Positions 1-7,670 of a stretch of DNA of 30,381 bases are shown piece by piece. Source of the stretch: Flavobacteriia bacterium. GTDB taxonomy: Bacteria; Bacteroidota; Bacteroidia; Flavobacteriales; Schleiferiaceae. The stretch lies in the NCBI GenBank assembly GCA_949516455.1, contig CATILC010000144.1, forward strand, positions 1-30,381, read 5' to 3'. Both the position numbers and the translations under genes were made by a program. How positions within the stretch are numbered: position 1 is the first letter of the stretch; the number at the start of each line of letters is the position of its first letter. The notes beneath the pieces were generated by a model, which searched no databases, had not been told where the DNA came from, and saw only the letters and a list, made by a program, of their open reading frames with translations.

Positions 1-173
1 CAGCCAGTGGCTCTGAGGTCACGCTGATGGACCTGGGCGGAAGGATCCTCGCTGTGCAGACTGTCGATCAGGCCGAGCTGGCCTTCGATCTCTCCGGCAT
101 GGCCAACGGGGTCTACATGGTCCGGATCCAAAGCAAGGGAGAAGTGATCACCGAACGAGTGGTCAAACAGTAA
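1..173 (+). CDS. C-terminal fragment of a secreted protein with a T9SS type A sorting domain (5' partial)
   Basis: Reading from base 3 gives an open frame of 56 codons that ends at the TAA at 171-173; the start lies outside the window. The visible part has the hallmarks of a type IX secretion C-terminal sorting domain: a 'LMDLGGRIL' strand, a 'DLSGMANGVYMVRI' strand pair, and a lysine-bearing end 'ERVVKQ'. In Bacteroidota this domain directs cargo across the outer membrane and is then removed or used for surface attachment. Nothing can be said about the passenger domain. A strong terminator follows 30 bases downstream, so this gene ends its transcription unit. Confidence 0.85.
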   Translation, partial: ASGSEVTLMDLGGRILAVQTVDQAELAFDLSGMANGVYMVRIQSKGEVITERVVKQ

Positions 174-202
174 TTCTCTGCTTCTTTACTGAGCTTTCAC
201 TA

Positions 203-228
203 GCCCCGCACATGCGGGGCTTATTTTT
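203..228 (+). terminator. Rho-independent terminator after the T9SS cargo gene
   Basis: GCCCCGC at 203-209 and GCGGGGC at 214-220 form a perfect 7-bp GC-rich stem with a 4-base loop, extendable by one A-T pair. It is followed directly by TTATTTTT at 221-228. It lies 30 bases after the stop of the cargo gene and separates it from the aconitase gene. Confidence 0.9.
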
Positions 229-377
229 CCGTTCGTGTGGCCCTTCATTTTAGATTGGACCCATTGCGCAATATGCCGCGGAAACGGTGGCTTTCGCAGG
301 GATAAAAGAGAAACCTGGTCTCCTTAGAAGAGCATTTTGGTTTCTGTATTTTCGCGGTTCAAATCAGAGAGAGGCAT

Positions 378-2639
378 ATGGCATTCAATATCGACATGAT
401 CCAAGCGGTCTACGACCGATTCCCAAAACGCATTGAGCAGGCGCGCACACTTCTCGGCAGGCCACTGAGCCTCACAGAGAAGATCCTGTACGCCCACCTC
501 TGGGACGGAACCGCAAAGAAGTATGCGCGTGGAGTGGATTATGTTGATTTTGCACCCGATCGGGTGGCCATGCAGGACGCCACCGCACAGATGGCTCTGC
601 TTCAGTTCATGCAAGCTGGAAAGGCGAAAGCAGCTGTTCCGTCCACGGTGCATTGCGACCACCTAATACAGGCCGAGTTTGGCGCCTCTGAAGACCTGAA
701 GAATGCACGGAACAAGAGTTCGGAAGTCTTCGATTTTCTTCAAAGCGTCTCCAACAAATACGGCATTGGCTTCTGGGAACCCGGTGCTGGGATCATCCAC
801 CAGGTCGTGCTCGAGAACTACGCCTTCCCTGGAGGCATGATGATCGGCACCGACAGCCATACGGTAAATGCCGGCGGCTTGGGCATGGTGGCCATTGGCG
901 TTGGTGGTGCCGACGCTGTGGATGTCATGGCAGGAATGCCCTGGGAACTGAAGTTCCCAAAACTGATCGGTGTGCACCTGAAAGGAAAGCTCAATGGTTG
1001 GGCTTCGGCCAAAGACGTCATCTTGAAGGTGGCCGGCATCCTGACCGTTAAAGGAGGAACGGGAGCCATCGTCGAGTACTTTGGAGAAGGCGCTCGCTCG
1101 TTGAGCTGCACGGGGAAAGGAACCATCTGCAATATGGGCGCAGAGATCGGAGCGACCACCTCAACCTTCGGATTCGACGAAAAAATGGCGGCCTACCTAC
1201 GCGGCACCGACCGAGCGGATGTGGCCGATCTGGCAGAGATGTATGCCGAACATTTGACGGCTGACCCGGAGATCTATGCCGATCCGGAGGCGTATTTCGA
1301 CCAGGTGATCGAGATCGATCTTTCAACACTGGAGCCCCACGTGAACGGCCCGTTCACACCGGATCTGGCGACGCCTATATCGGAATTCGCCCATGCGGTC
1401 AAAAGCAATGGATGGCCTGAAAAACTGGAAGTAGGACTGATCGGATCCTGCACCAATTCCAGCTACGAGGACCTTACCCGTGCCGGTTCCGTAGCGGACC
1501 AGGCGAGCGAACTCAAACTCGAGGTCAAGTCTGAATACACCGTGACGCCCGGTTCTGAACAGGTACGTTTCACGGCGGAGCGGGACGGATTGCTCGAAAA
1601 ATTCGAACGCATCGGCGGCGTTGTGCTGGCCAATGCCTGTGGTCCGTGCATCGGACAATGGGCGCGGCATACGGACGACCCGGACCGAGCCAATTCGATC
1701 ATCACCTCCTTCAACCGGAACTTCGCAAAGCGGAACGACGGCAACCCGAAGACGCATTCCTTTGTGGCCTCGCCCGAATTGGTGACGGCACTGGCCATCG
1801 CGGGAGACCTCACCTTCAACCCGCTGACCGACACCCTGACCAATACAGAGGGGGAACAGGTGAAACTGAAAGAACCTCAAGGCATCGAATTGCCGCCTCA
1901 GGGATTCGATGTGGAAGAAGCAGGCTATCACGCACCGGCAGAAGATGGATCGGGCGTACAGGTCGTGGTGGCTGGCGGATCAGAGCGGCTGCAGCTGCTC
2001 GAACCCTTTGCCCCCTGGAACGGAGACAACCTCGACGATCTCGTGCTTTTGATCAAGGCCAAAGGCAAGTGCACCACCGATCATATTTCCATGGCCGGGC
2101 CCTGGCTGCGCTTCCGCGGTCATCTGGACAACATTGCCAACAACACCCTGACCGGAGCGGTGAACTTTTTCAATGAGCAGACCAATTCGGTCAAGAATCA
2201 GCTGACCGGCGAATTGGGCGGCGTACCCGACACCCAACGGGCATACAAGAAAGAAGGAATTGGCAGTCTGGTGGTGGGCGACCACAACTATGGAGAAGGC
2301 AGCTCGCGCGAACACGCGGCCATGCAGCCGCGGCACCTCGGTGTTCGGGCCGTATTGGTGAAGTCTTTCGCCCGCATCCACGAAACGAATTTGAAGAAAC
2401 AGGGCATGCTCGCACTGACCTTCAGCCAGGAATCGGATTACGACAAGATCCAAGAGGACGACCGCTTCGATCTGATCGACCTGAAGAAAATGGCCCCGGG
2501 CCGTCCGCTGCAGTTGCGCATCCGACATTCGGATGGAACGGTCGAAGAGATCAGCTGCCTGCACACCTACAATGAGCAGCAGATCGAGTGGTTCCAGGCG
2601 GGTTCGGCGCTCAATCTGATCAAAACACAACAGGAATAG
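378..2639 (+). CDS. acnA: Aconitate hydratase, mitochondrial-type, [4Fe-4S]
   Basis: This enzyme interconverts citrate and isocitrate through cis-aconitate in the TCA cycle. The protein has 753 residues, the usual length for the mitochondrial-type family. The iron-sulfur ligands are visible as Cys358 in 'GSCTNSS' and Cys421/Cys424 in 'NACGPCIGQW', the same numbers as the cluster cysteines of mature pig mitochondrial aconitase. Other active-site signatures are 'QDATAQ' (66-71), 'GTDSHT' (157-162) and 'GEGSSREHAA' in the C-terminal swivel domain. The ATG at 378 has a purine-rich AGAGAGAGG just upstream. The MFS gene follows after 27 bases and is probably co-transcribed. The symbol acnA is a convention; the protein is closer to mitochondrial ACO2 than to E. 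coli AcnA or AcnB. Confidence 0.96.
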   Translation: MAFNIDMIQAVYDRFPKRIEQARTLLGRPLSLTEKILYAHLWDGTAKKYARGVDYVDFAPDRVAMQDATAQMALLQFMQAGKAKAAVPSTVHCDHLIQAEFGASEDLKNARNKSSEVFDFLQSVSNKYGIGFWEPGAGIIHQVVLENYAFPGGMMIGTDSHTVNAGGLGMVAIGVGGADAVDVMAGMPWELKFPKLIGVHLKGKLNGWASAKDVILKVAGILTVKGGTGAIVEYFGEGARSLSCTGKGTICNMGAEIGATTSTFGFDEKMAAYLRGTDRADVADLAEMYAEHLTADPEIYADPEAYFDQVIEIDLSTLEPHVNGPFTPDLATPISEFAHAVKSNGWPEKLEVGLIGSCTNSSYEDLTRAGSVADQASELKLEVKSEYTVTPGSEQVRFTAERDGLLEKFERIGGVVLANACGPCIGQWARHTDDPDRANSIITSFNRNFAKRNDGNPKTHSFVASPELVTALAIAGDLTFNPLTDTLTNTEGEQVKLKEPQGIELPPQGFDVEEAGYHAPAEDGSGVQVVVAGGSERLQLLEPFAPWNGDNLDDLVLLIKAKGKCTTDHISMAGPWLRFRGHLDNIANNTLTGAVNFFNEQTNSVKNQLTGELGGVPDTQRAYKKEGIGSLVVGDHNYGEGSSREHAAMQPRHLGVRAVLVKSFARIHETNLKKQGMLALTFSQESDYDKIQEDDRFDLIDLKKMAPGRPLQLRIRHSDGTVEEISCLHTYNEQQIEWFQAGSALNLIKTQQE

Positions 2640-2666
2640 GAGGCAAGAACTGCTAACAAAGACCAG

Positions 2667-3968
2667 ATGAACAAGACACAAAAAGCCTGGGCCTTTTACG
2701 ACTGGGCGAACTCCGTCTATTCATTGGTCATCTCCACCGCGGTCTTTCCGCTGTATTTCGATTGGGTAGCGCCAGAGATCATCGAACTCAACTGGCCGGT
2801 CATCGGGCTGCGCAGCTATCCTTCCAGTGCGCTTTACTCCTATGTGCTGGCCGCCTCCTTCATCACGGTTGCCATCTTGCTGCCCATCCTGAGCGGAATG
2901 GCCGACAAACTGCACAAGAAGAAGCTCTATATGCGGCGTTTCCTCGACATTGGCGCCCTGGCCTGCATGGGCATGTTCTTTTTCACGGAAGAGCGCATTG
3001 GCCTGGGAATGATCCTGAGTTATGTGGCCAGTGTGGGCTATTGGAGCAGTCTGGTCTTTTACAACGCCTATCTGCCCGTAGTCGCCAAGAAAGAAGAACA
3101 GGACAAACTCAGTGCGCAGGGCTATTCGCTCGGTTACATCGGTTCGTCCATCCTGCTCATTCTCTGTCTGGGTATGATCCTGAGTCAGGAGACCGGATCC
3201 GAGGAACAGCAGCTGGCCTTCCGACTCAGTTTTGTGCTTACTGGTCTTTGGTGGGCGGGTTTCTCGCGCCTGACCCTACGCAGGATGCCGGAGGAGAATG
3301 CAACGCTCCGTGAGCCGCTGCTGCAGAGTATAAAAGGAGGATTCGTTCGGCTGGGGGATACCTTTCAAAAACTCAAGGGCATACCCGTTTCCATTCCCTT
3401 CATCCTCGCCTATTTCCTCTTCAGTACCGGCGTGCAGACCATCATCCTTCTGGCCAGCCTGTACGGCAGCAATGAATTGAAGATGGAAAGTGCTCAACTC
3501 ATCGGCACCATCCTCATCATTCAGTTCGTGGGCATTCTCGGCGCCTGGGGCTTCAGCAAGTTGTCCGGCCTGATGGGCAATATCCGCGCACTGATGCTGT
3601 CCATATTCATCTGGGCGCTGATCTGCGTATTCGCCTATTTGCTTCAGCCGGATGATCCGTCCGTCCTGCTCAAATTCTACGGCATTGGCGCCCTCGTCGG
3701 TTTGGTAATGGGCGGGACCCAGTCGCTGAGTCGCTCCTCATTTTCTAAGCTGCTGCCCGTCCACGAGACCGAACACACCAGCTACTTTTCGTTCCTCGAG
3801 GTGATGGAAAAGGTGGCCATCGTATTGGGCACTACCCTCTTCGGCCTGCTCACCCAGCTCAGCGGCGGGATGCGAACAGCTGCACTGAGCATGGCCGGAT
3901 TCTTTATTCTCTCTTTGTTCGTACTGGCTGCGCTGCGGAAATCCTACGATCGAGCGCTTACTGAATGA
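2667..3968 (+). CDS. MFS transporter, UMF1 / Atg22-like family
   Basis: This is a 433-residue, strongly hydrophobic protein with about twelve predicted membrane segments. The N-terminal signature 'AFYDWANSVYSLVIST' (residues 9-24) is typical of the UMF1 family of the major facilitator superfamily, which is related to yeast vacuolar Atg22 (a proposed amino-acid effluxer). A charged stretch 'MADKLHKKKLYMRR' after the second membrane segment matches the cytosolic loop expected of MFS proteins. The substrate cannot be read from the sequence. The gene starts 27 bases after the aconitase stop and probably shares its transcript. Its last 11 bases overlap the 3' end of the convergent OB-fold gene. 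Confidence 0.88.
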   Translation: MNKTQKAWAFYDWANSVYSLVISTAVFPLYFDWVAPEIIELNWPVIGLRSYPSSALYSYVLAASFITVAILLPILSGMADKLHKKKLYMRRFLDIGALACMGMFFFTEERIGLGMILSYVASVGYWSSLVFYNAYLPVVAKKEEQDKLSAQGYSLGYIGSSILLILCLGMILSQETGSEEQQLAFRLSFVLTGLWWAGFSRLTLRRMPEENATLREPLLQSIKGGFVRLGDTFQKLKGIPVSIPFILAYFLFSTGVQTIILLASLYGSNELKMESAQLIGTILIIQFVGILGAWGFSKLSGLMGNIRALMLSIFIWALICVFAYLLQPDDPSVLLKFYGIGALVGLVMGGTQSLSRSSFSKLLPVHETEHTSYFSFLEVMEKVAIVLGTTLFGLLTQLSGGMRTAALSMAGFFILSLFVLAALRKSYDRALTE

Positions 3969-4335
3969 CGGCGAAATCGAGTTTCACCTGACCGAAGAAA
4001 TCATCGTATTCGGTGACCCTTCCATTGATCACGACCTTTTGATCCAATTCCAAAGGCCCATGTCCCTCCTGAAAGAAAGCGATCACCTGATCGTCCAGAA
4101 CGACATAGTTGGATTCGATCTCACTGAGCTGGCCTTTCACCTGAACCACCTGATCGAGGAAAGCCGCGGTTGCTGAACCAGGGTCCTGAGTGAAGCGGTC
4201 ATTGAGTTCTGCGGCCGTCAAGACTTCGATGGCCTGCTCAGATGTTGGATCCCGGTGCGCTTTGTTGTTCACATAATACCAAGCGCCTGCTGCCACCAAG
4301 GCGACGAGATAAGAACGCACGAACCACTTTTCCAT
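3958..4335 (-). CDS. Membrane-anchored OB-fold protein (tRNA_anti-like family)
   Basis: This is a 125-residue protein with one N-terminal hydrophobic segment (about residues 8-22, 'SYLVALVAAGAWYYV') followed by 'NNKAHRD', a sequence pattern I associate with Bacteroidota OB-fold proteins of the tRNA_anti-like family. The rest (about 35-125) looks like a small beta barrel ('VVQVKGQLSEIESNYVVLDD', then 'KVVINGRVTEYDDFFGQVKL'). It is most likely anchored in the inner membrane or exported with an uncleaved anchor. Despite the family name, a nucleic-acid role is not shown. It is divergent from the cytochrome-YceI-DUF5777 genes, with 80 bases between the starts, and related proteins often sit near YceI genes, which suggests a shared envelope role. 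It overlaps the end of the MFS gene by 11 bases. Confidence 0.75.
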   Translation of the reverse strand: MEKWFVRSYLVALVAAGAWYYVNNKAHRDPTSEQAIEVLTAAELNDRFTQDPGSATAAFLDQVVQVKGQLSEIESNYVVLDDQVIAFFQEGHGPLELDQKVVINGRVTEYDDFFGQVKLDFAVIQ

Positions 4336-4415
4336 TTTCTTTCGAATTTTCCATTAAAGTACAAGACCTCTCTTTGAACGGGCCAAATGTGTATCTTGAT
4401 ATTTCATTGAATCCA

Positions 4416-4805
4416 ATGAACGACACGAAACGTATTTCCCTATTTGCCCTCGGCCTCGTTTGGCTTTTGGCCTTTTTATCTGCTTGTGAAAAGACAAGCG
4501 AAGAGGAACTCCTTTCTGCGCTCAGCCCGACATGTGACAGCCTGAATGTGAGCTACGCCGTCCACATACAGCCATTGGTCGCCCAGAATTGCGCCTACGC
4601 AGGATGTCATTCCTACCCCGGCCCATCGGCTGGCCTGGCACTGGAAGATTACGCTTCCATGCGCGATGCCACGGAGAACGGCTCTGTTCTCAGCAGGATC
4701 CAACGCAGTGCGAGTCAAAGCGGGGTGATGCCAAAGACCGGACCCATGGACGCCTGCTCGATCCGACAGATCGTCCGTTGGGCACAAGATGGCTACCAAC
4801 CCTAA
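4416..4805 (+). CDS. Small lipoprotein with a CX4CH cytochrome c-like haem motif
   Basis: The chosen start ATG at 4416 gives 129 residues with a clean lipoprotein signal: a charged N-terminus, a hydrophobic stretch and the lipobox 'LSAC' with Cys24. An open frame continues upstream to 4242 but would bury that signal. After 'VHIQPLVAQN' comes 'CAYAGCH' (Cys59, Cys64, His65), which is CX4CH rather than the usual CXXCH; similar 'IQP...CxxxxCH' proteins occur in Bacteroidota. Met105 or Met111 in 'GVMPKTGPM' could be the sixth haem ligand. Two further cysteines (Cys40, Cys114) might form a disulfide. It is the first gene of an operon with YceI (15-base gap) and DUF5777. Haem attachment is inferred, not shown. 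Confidence 0.78.
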   Translation: MNDTKRISLFALGLVWLLAFLSACEKTSEEELLSALSPTCDSLNVSYAVHIQPLVAQNCAYAGCHSYPGPSAGLALEDYASMRDATENGSVLSRIQRSASQSGVMPKTGPMDACSIRQIVRWAQDGYQP

Positions 4806-4820
4806 CTAAAGATCCCGAGC

Positions 4821-5363
4821 ATGAAATTCCGTTTGATCCTATTTACTGCGCTGTTCACAAGCGTCGGTCTGAACGCCCAGAAGTATTTCGCCCGGGACGG
4901 TCAGGTGCGCTTCTTCTCTTCCACGCCCATCGAAGACATCGAAGCGGTGAACAGCCAGACTTCGAGCATTGTCGACTGGGGAAAAAACCAGGTGGCTTTT
5001 CGGCTGCCCATCAAGGGATTCCAGTTTGAAAAGGCGCTGATGCAGGAACACTTCAACGAGAACTACCTCGAATCCGATGAGTTCCCCAGCGCCACATTCG
5101 CAGGCTCCCTCGTTGACATTCCGGAGAGTGCAGATGGTTTGGATGACGAGGAGTTGCTCCTATCGGGCATTCTCAGCATCCATGGCGTGGATCAAAAAGT
5201 CGAGGAGACCTTTCGCTTGACGAAGACAGAACAAGGCATGGACCTGAAAGGAAGCTTCGTGGTGAGGCCGAAGGACTATGACATCGAGATCCCCTCGGTC
5301 ACCCGGGATAAGATCGCACAGTCGATCGAAGTTTCGGTGGACATCCACTACAAGCGCCGTTGA
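4821..5363 (+). CDS. YceI family periplasmic protein
   Basis: This is a 180-residue protein with a signal peptide ending near 'VGLNAQ' (residue 20). The mature part follows the YceI lipocalin-like pattern: 'GQVRFFSSTPIEDIEA' near the start, 'FRLPIKGFQFEKALMQEHF' in the middle, 'YLESDEFPSATFAG', and 'DYDIEIPSVTRDKIAQ' near the end. YceI proteins form an elongated beta barrel that binds long hydrophobic molecules such as polyisoprenoids. The gene sits between the cytochrome-like lipoprotein and the DUF5777 barrel, with spacings of 15 and 2 bases, which strongly implies one operon. The ligand here is unknown; a quinone-like or isoprenoid carrier would fit the redox neighbour, but that is inference. 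Confidence 0.9.
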   Translation: MKFRLILFTALFTSVGLNAQKYFARDGQVRFFSSTPIEDIEAVNSQTSSIVDWGKNQVAFRLPIKGFQFEKALMQEHFNENYLESDEFPSATFAGSLVDIPESADGLDDEELLLSGILSIHGVDQKVEETFRLTKTEQGMDLKGSFVVRPKDYDIEIPSVTRDKIAQSIEVSVDIHYKRR

Positions 5364-5365
5364 CC

Positions 5366-6277
5366 ATGAGATCGATCGCTCTGCTCTGCCTCACTTTTTT
5401 CATGCCTCCCCTCCTGGCCCAGAACGATCTTTTGGCCGAGTTGGAAGGGATGGAAGAGAAAAAGGTCGAATACGTAACAGCTGCATTCAAAGGAACCAAG
5501 ATCATCAATGGTCAGAGCAGTGAGATCCCCGGACCCGGCGTTCTTCAATTCGTATTTCAACACCGCTTTGGATCGCTCAGCGATGATTTCTTCTACAATT
5601 TCCTCGGGCTGGACAACGCCCAGGTAAGGCTCGGCATCGATTATTCGTTCAACGACTGGATCAATGTAGGTGTAGGGCGCAGCAGCTTCGAGAAAACCTA
5701 CGACGGCTTTGTCAAGGCGAAACTGCTGAGGCAGTGCACGGGATCGAAAAACGTTCCCCTGAGTCTGACCTTATTCACTTCTGCATTCATCAATACATTG
5801 AAATTCAGGGGCGACCTGGATCCCGATATGGTCAATCGGATGAGCTATTCCACCCAACTGGTGATCAGCAGAAAATTCAACAGCCGTCTGTCGCTCGCTG
5901 CAACACCGACGCTTCTTCACGTGAACATGGTGCCAGAAACCCAACAGAACAATACGGTTTTGGCCATTGGAATGGGCGGACGGTACAAACTGACCCAGCG
6001 GCTCAGCCTGAACCTGGAATACTTCCCTCAGCTTCAAAAGAACAATTACTCGGAAGGAAGCGGCACATCAGAATTCTACAATTCGCTCTCAGTAGGCTTT
6101 GACATCGAGACGGGCGGACATGTGTTCCAATTGTTCTTCAGCAATTCCAGAGGCGTGATCGACCCTCAGTTCATCGCGGAAAGTCCAGGCAGCTGGACGG
6201 ATGGCGACGTCTATTTCGGCTTCAATATTTCAAGGGTCTTTACCCTGAAAAAACCCGACTTGCCCACCTACAACTAG
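5366..6277 (+). CDS. DUF5777 family outer-membrane beta-barrel protein
   Basis: The ATG at 5366 gives 303 residues with a signal peptide 'MRSIALLCLTFFMPPLLAQ'. An in-frame TTG two codons earlier is less likely. The mature protein alternates hydrophobic and polar residues, with frequent aromatic-ended strands such as 'QFVFQHRFGSLSDDFFYNFL' and 'RLGIDYSFNDWINVGVGRSS', as expected of a beta barrel. The pattern matches the DUF5777 family, which is common in Bacteroidota and has no assigned function. It starts 2 bases after the YceI stop, so the two are almost certainly co-translated. Its position downstream of a cytochrome-like lipoprotein and YceI suggests an envelope redox or lipid-carrier module. 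Confidence 0.82.
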   Translation: MRSIALLCLTFFMPPLLAQNDLLAELEGMEEKKVEYVTAAFKGTKIINGQSSEIPGPGVLQFVFQHRFGSLSDDFFYNFLGLDNAQVRLGIDYSFNDWINVGVGRSSFEKTYDGFVKAKLLRQCTGSKNVPLSLTLFTSAFINTLKFRGDLDPDMVNRMSYSTQLVISRKFNSRLSLAATPTLLHVNMVPETQQNNTVLAIGMGGRYKLTQRLSLNLEYFPQLQKNNYSEGSGTSEFYNSLSVGFDIETGGHVFQLFFSNSRGVIDPQFIAESPGSWTDGDVYFGFNISRVFTLKKPDLPTYN

Positions 6278-6296
6278 GGCCTGTTTGGCAAGGGAT

Positions 6297-7637
6297 CTAC
6301 TTGCCGAGATAATTCATGGGCGTGATCTGAAGCAGCTCGTCCCGAACAGCCGGATCGACATCGAGGCCTTTGATGAATTTTTTGAATTCCGCTGCCCCGG
6401 GACGTTCCTTGGTCCGGCTCAGTTCCTTGAGCTTCTCGTAGGGCTTTGGATAACCCTCTCTGCGGAGAACCGTTTGGATGGCCTCGGCCACCACCGCCCA
6501 GTTTTCTTTCAAGTCGGATTCGATGGCCTTTCGGTTCACCTTGAGCTTGCCAAGTCCCTTCAGCAATGACTGGAAAGCGATGAAGCTGTGTCCGAACGGC
6601 ACGCCGATATTGCGCAGGACCGTGCTGTCTGAAAGATCCCGCTGCATGCGGGAGATGGGCAGTTTGTCCGCAAAATGACCCAGCAATGCATTGGCCACAC
6701 CAAGGTTGCCCTCTGCATTCTCAAAGTCGATGGGATTCACCTTGTGCGGCATGGCCGAAGAACCCACTTCATTGGCCTTGATCTCCTGCTGGAAATAATC
6801 GATGCTGATGTAAGCCCAGAGATCCCGGCAGAGATCAATAAGCACTGTATTGATGCGCATCACACAATGGCAAAGTGCGGCAATGTGGTCGTAGTGCTCG
6901 ATCTGAGTGGTGGGAAATGAACGGTGCAAACCCAAATTGCCCTCGACGAATTCATGAGCAAAAGCGTGCCAATCGATATCCGGATAGGCCACATAGTGGG
7001 CATTCATATTGCCCGTGGCGCCACCGAATTTGGCGGAATGTGGAATGTGTCGAAGCAGTCTTAGCTGATGGTCGAGGCGTTCAGCAAACACTTCGATCTC
7101 CTTGCCCAGTCTCGTAGGCGATGCGGGCTGACCGTGTGTGCGGGCCAAAAGCGGAATGTCCGCCCAGCGGTCTGAAGCTTCATTCAGGCTCACCACCACT
7201 TCCCCGAGCAAGGGCAGGTACTCGGCCTCCATCATCTCCATGATGGACAAGGGCACACTGGTGTTGTTCACATCCTGTGAGGTCAGTCCAAAGTGCATGA
7301 ATTCTTTCCAGGCCCCCAGACCCAGATCGTCCATTCGTTCCTTGATGAAGTACTCCACTGCCTTGACGTCGTGGTTAGTCGAACGCTCCAATTGCTTGAC
7401 GCGTGCTCCGTCCGCTTCTGAAAAATCCAAGTAGATGTCCTGCAGATCCGCCACCCTATCCGCCGGAAATTCACGCAACTGCGGAAGCGGAATACGGGTG
7501 AGTGCGAGGAAGTACTCCACCTCGATGCGCACCCTGTAGCAGATCAGTGCAAACTCCGAGAAAAAGGGAATGAGTCGTTCTGTATTTTTAGCATAGCGGC
7601 CGTCCACTGGGGACAGGGCGAGAAGTGCATCCGGCAT
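6297..7637 (-). CDS. purB: Adenylosuccinate lyase
   Basis: This enzyme catalyses two fumarate-releasing steps of purine synthesis: SAICAR to AICAR, and adenylosuccinate to AMP. The protein has 446 residues, normal for PurB. The three conserved regions of the fumarase/aspartase superfamily are clear: 'TSQD' (119-122), 'RTHGQPASPT' with His168, and the signature 'GSSAMPHKVNP' (292-302) carrying the mobile-loop serine. The opening 'LLALSPVDGRYA' is also typical. A perfect TAnnTTTG box lies 18 bases upstream of the start (7655-7662). The EI24 gene starts 33 bases away on the other strand. Confidence 0.97.
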   Translation of the reverse strand: MPDALLALSPVDGRYAKNTERLIPFFSEFALICYRVRIEVEYFLALTRIPLPQLREFPADRVADLQDIYLDFSEADGARVKQLERSTNHDVKAVEYFIKERMDDLGLGAWKEFMHFGLTSQDVNNTSVPLSIMEMMEAEYLPLLGEVVVSLNEASDRWADIPLLARTHGQPASPTRLGKEIEVFAERLDHQLRLLRHIPHSAKFGGATGNMNAHYVAYPDIDWHAFAHEFVEGNLGLHRSFPTTQIEHYDHIAALCHCVMRINTVLIDLCRDLWAYISIDYFQQEIKANEVGSSAMPHKVNPIDFENAEGNLGVANALLGHFADKLPISRMQRDLSDSTVLRNIGVPFGHSFIAFQSLLKGLGKLKVNRKAIESDLKENWAVVAEAIQTVLRREGYPKPYEKLKELSRTKERPGAAEFKKFIKGLDVDPAVRDELLQITPMNYLGK

Positions 7638-7654
7638 AACCCATGATTAAAGAT

Positions 7655-7662
7655 CAAAAGTA
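7655..7662 (-). promoter_or_regulatory. Probable Bacteroidota -7 promoter element for purB
   Basis: On the minus strand this reads TACTTTTG, a perfect match to the Bacteroidota primary-sigma -7 consensus TAnnTTTG, 17 bases upstream of the purB ATG. I see no clear TTTG -33 element at the usual spacing. The site also lies just before the start of the divergent EI24 gene. Confidence 0.5.
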
Positions 7663-7670
7663 ACCAAGGA

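Noticed and set aside
4373..4399. TTTG and TATCTTGA as a promoter for the cytochrome lipoprotein gene
   Set aside because: The spacer is only 15 bases and the -7 box is imperfect; plausible but not strong enough to list as a feature.
6259..6305. CTTGCC/GGCAAG inverted repeats and an A run (6248-6253) that could end the purB transcript
   Set aside because: The stem is only 6 bp, the better-placed loop is over 20 bases, and five bases separate the stem from the T tract on the minus strand. Too weak to call a terminator.
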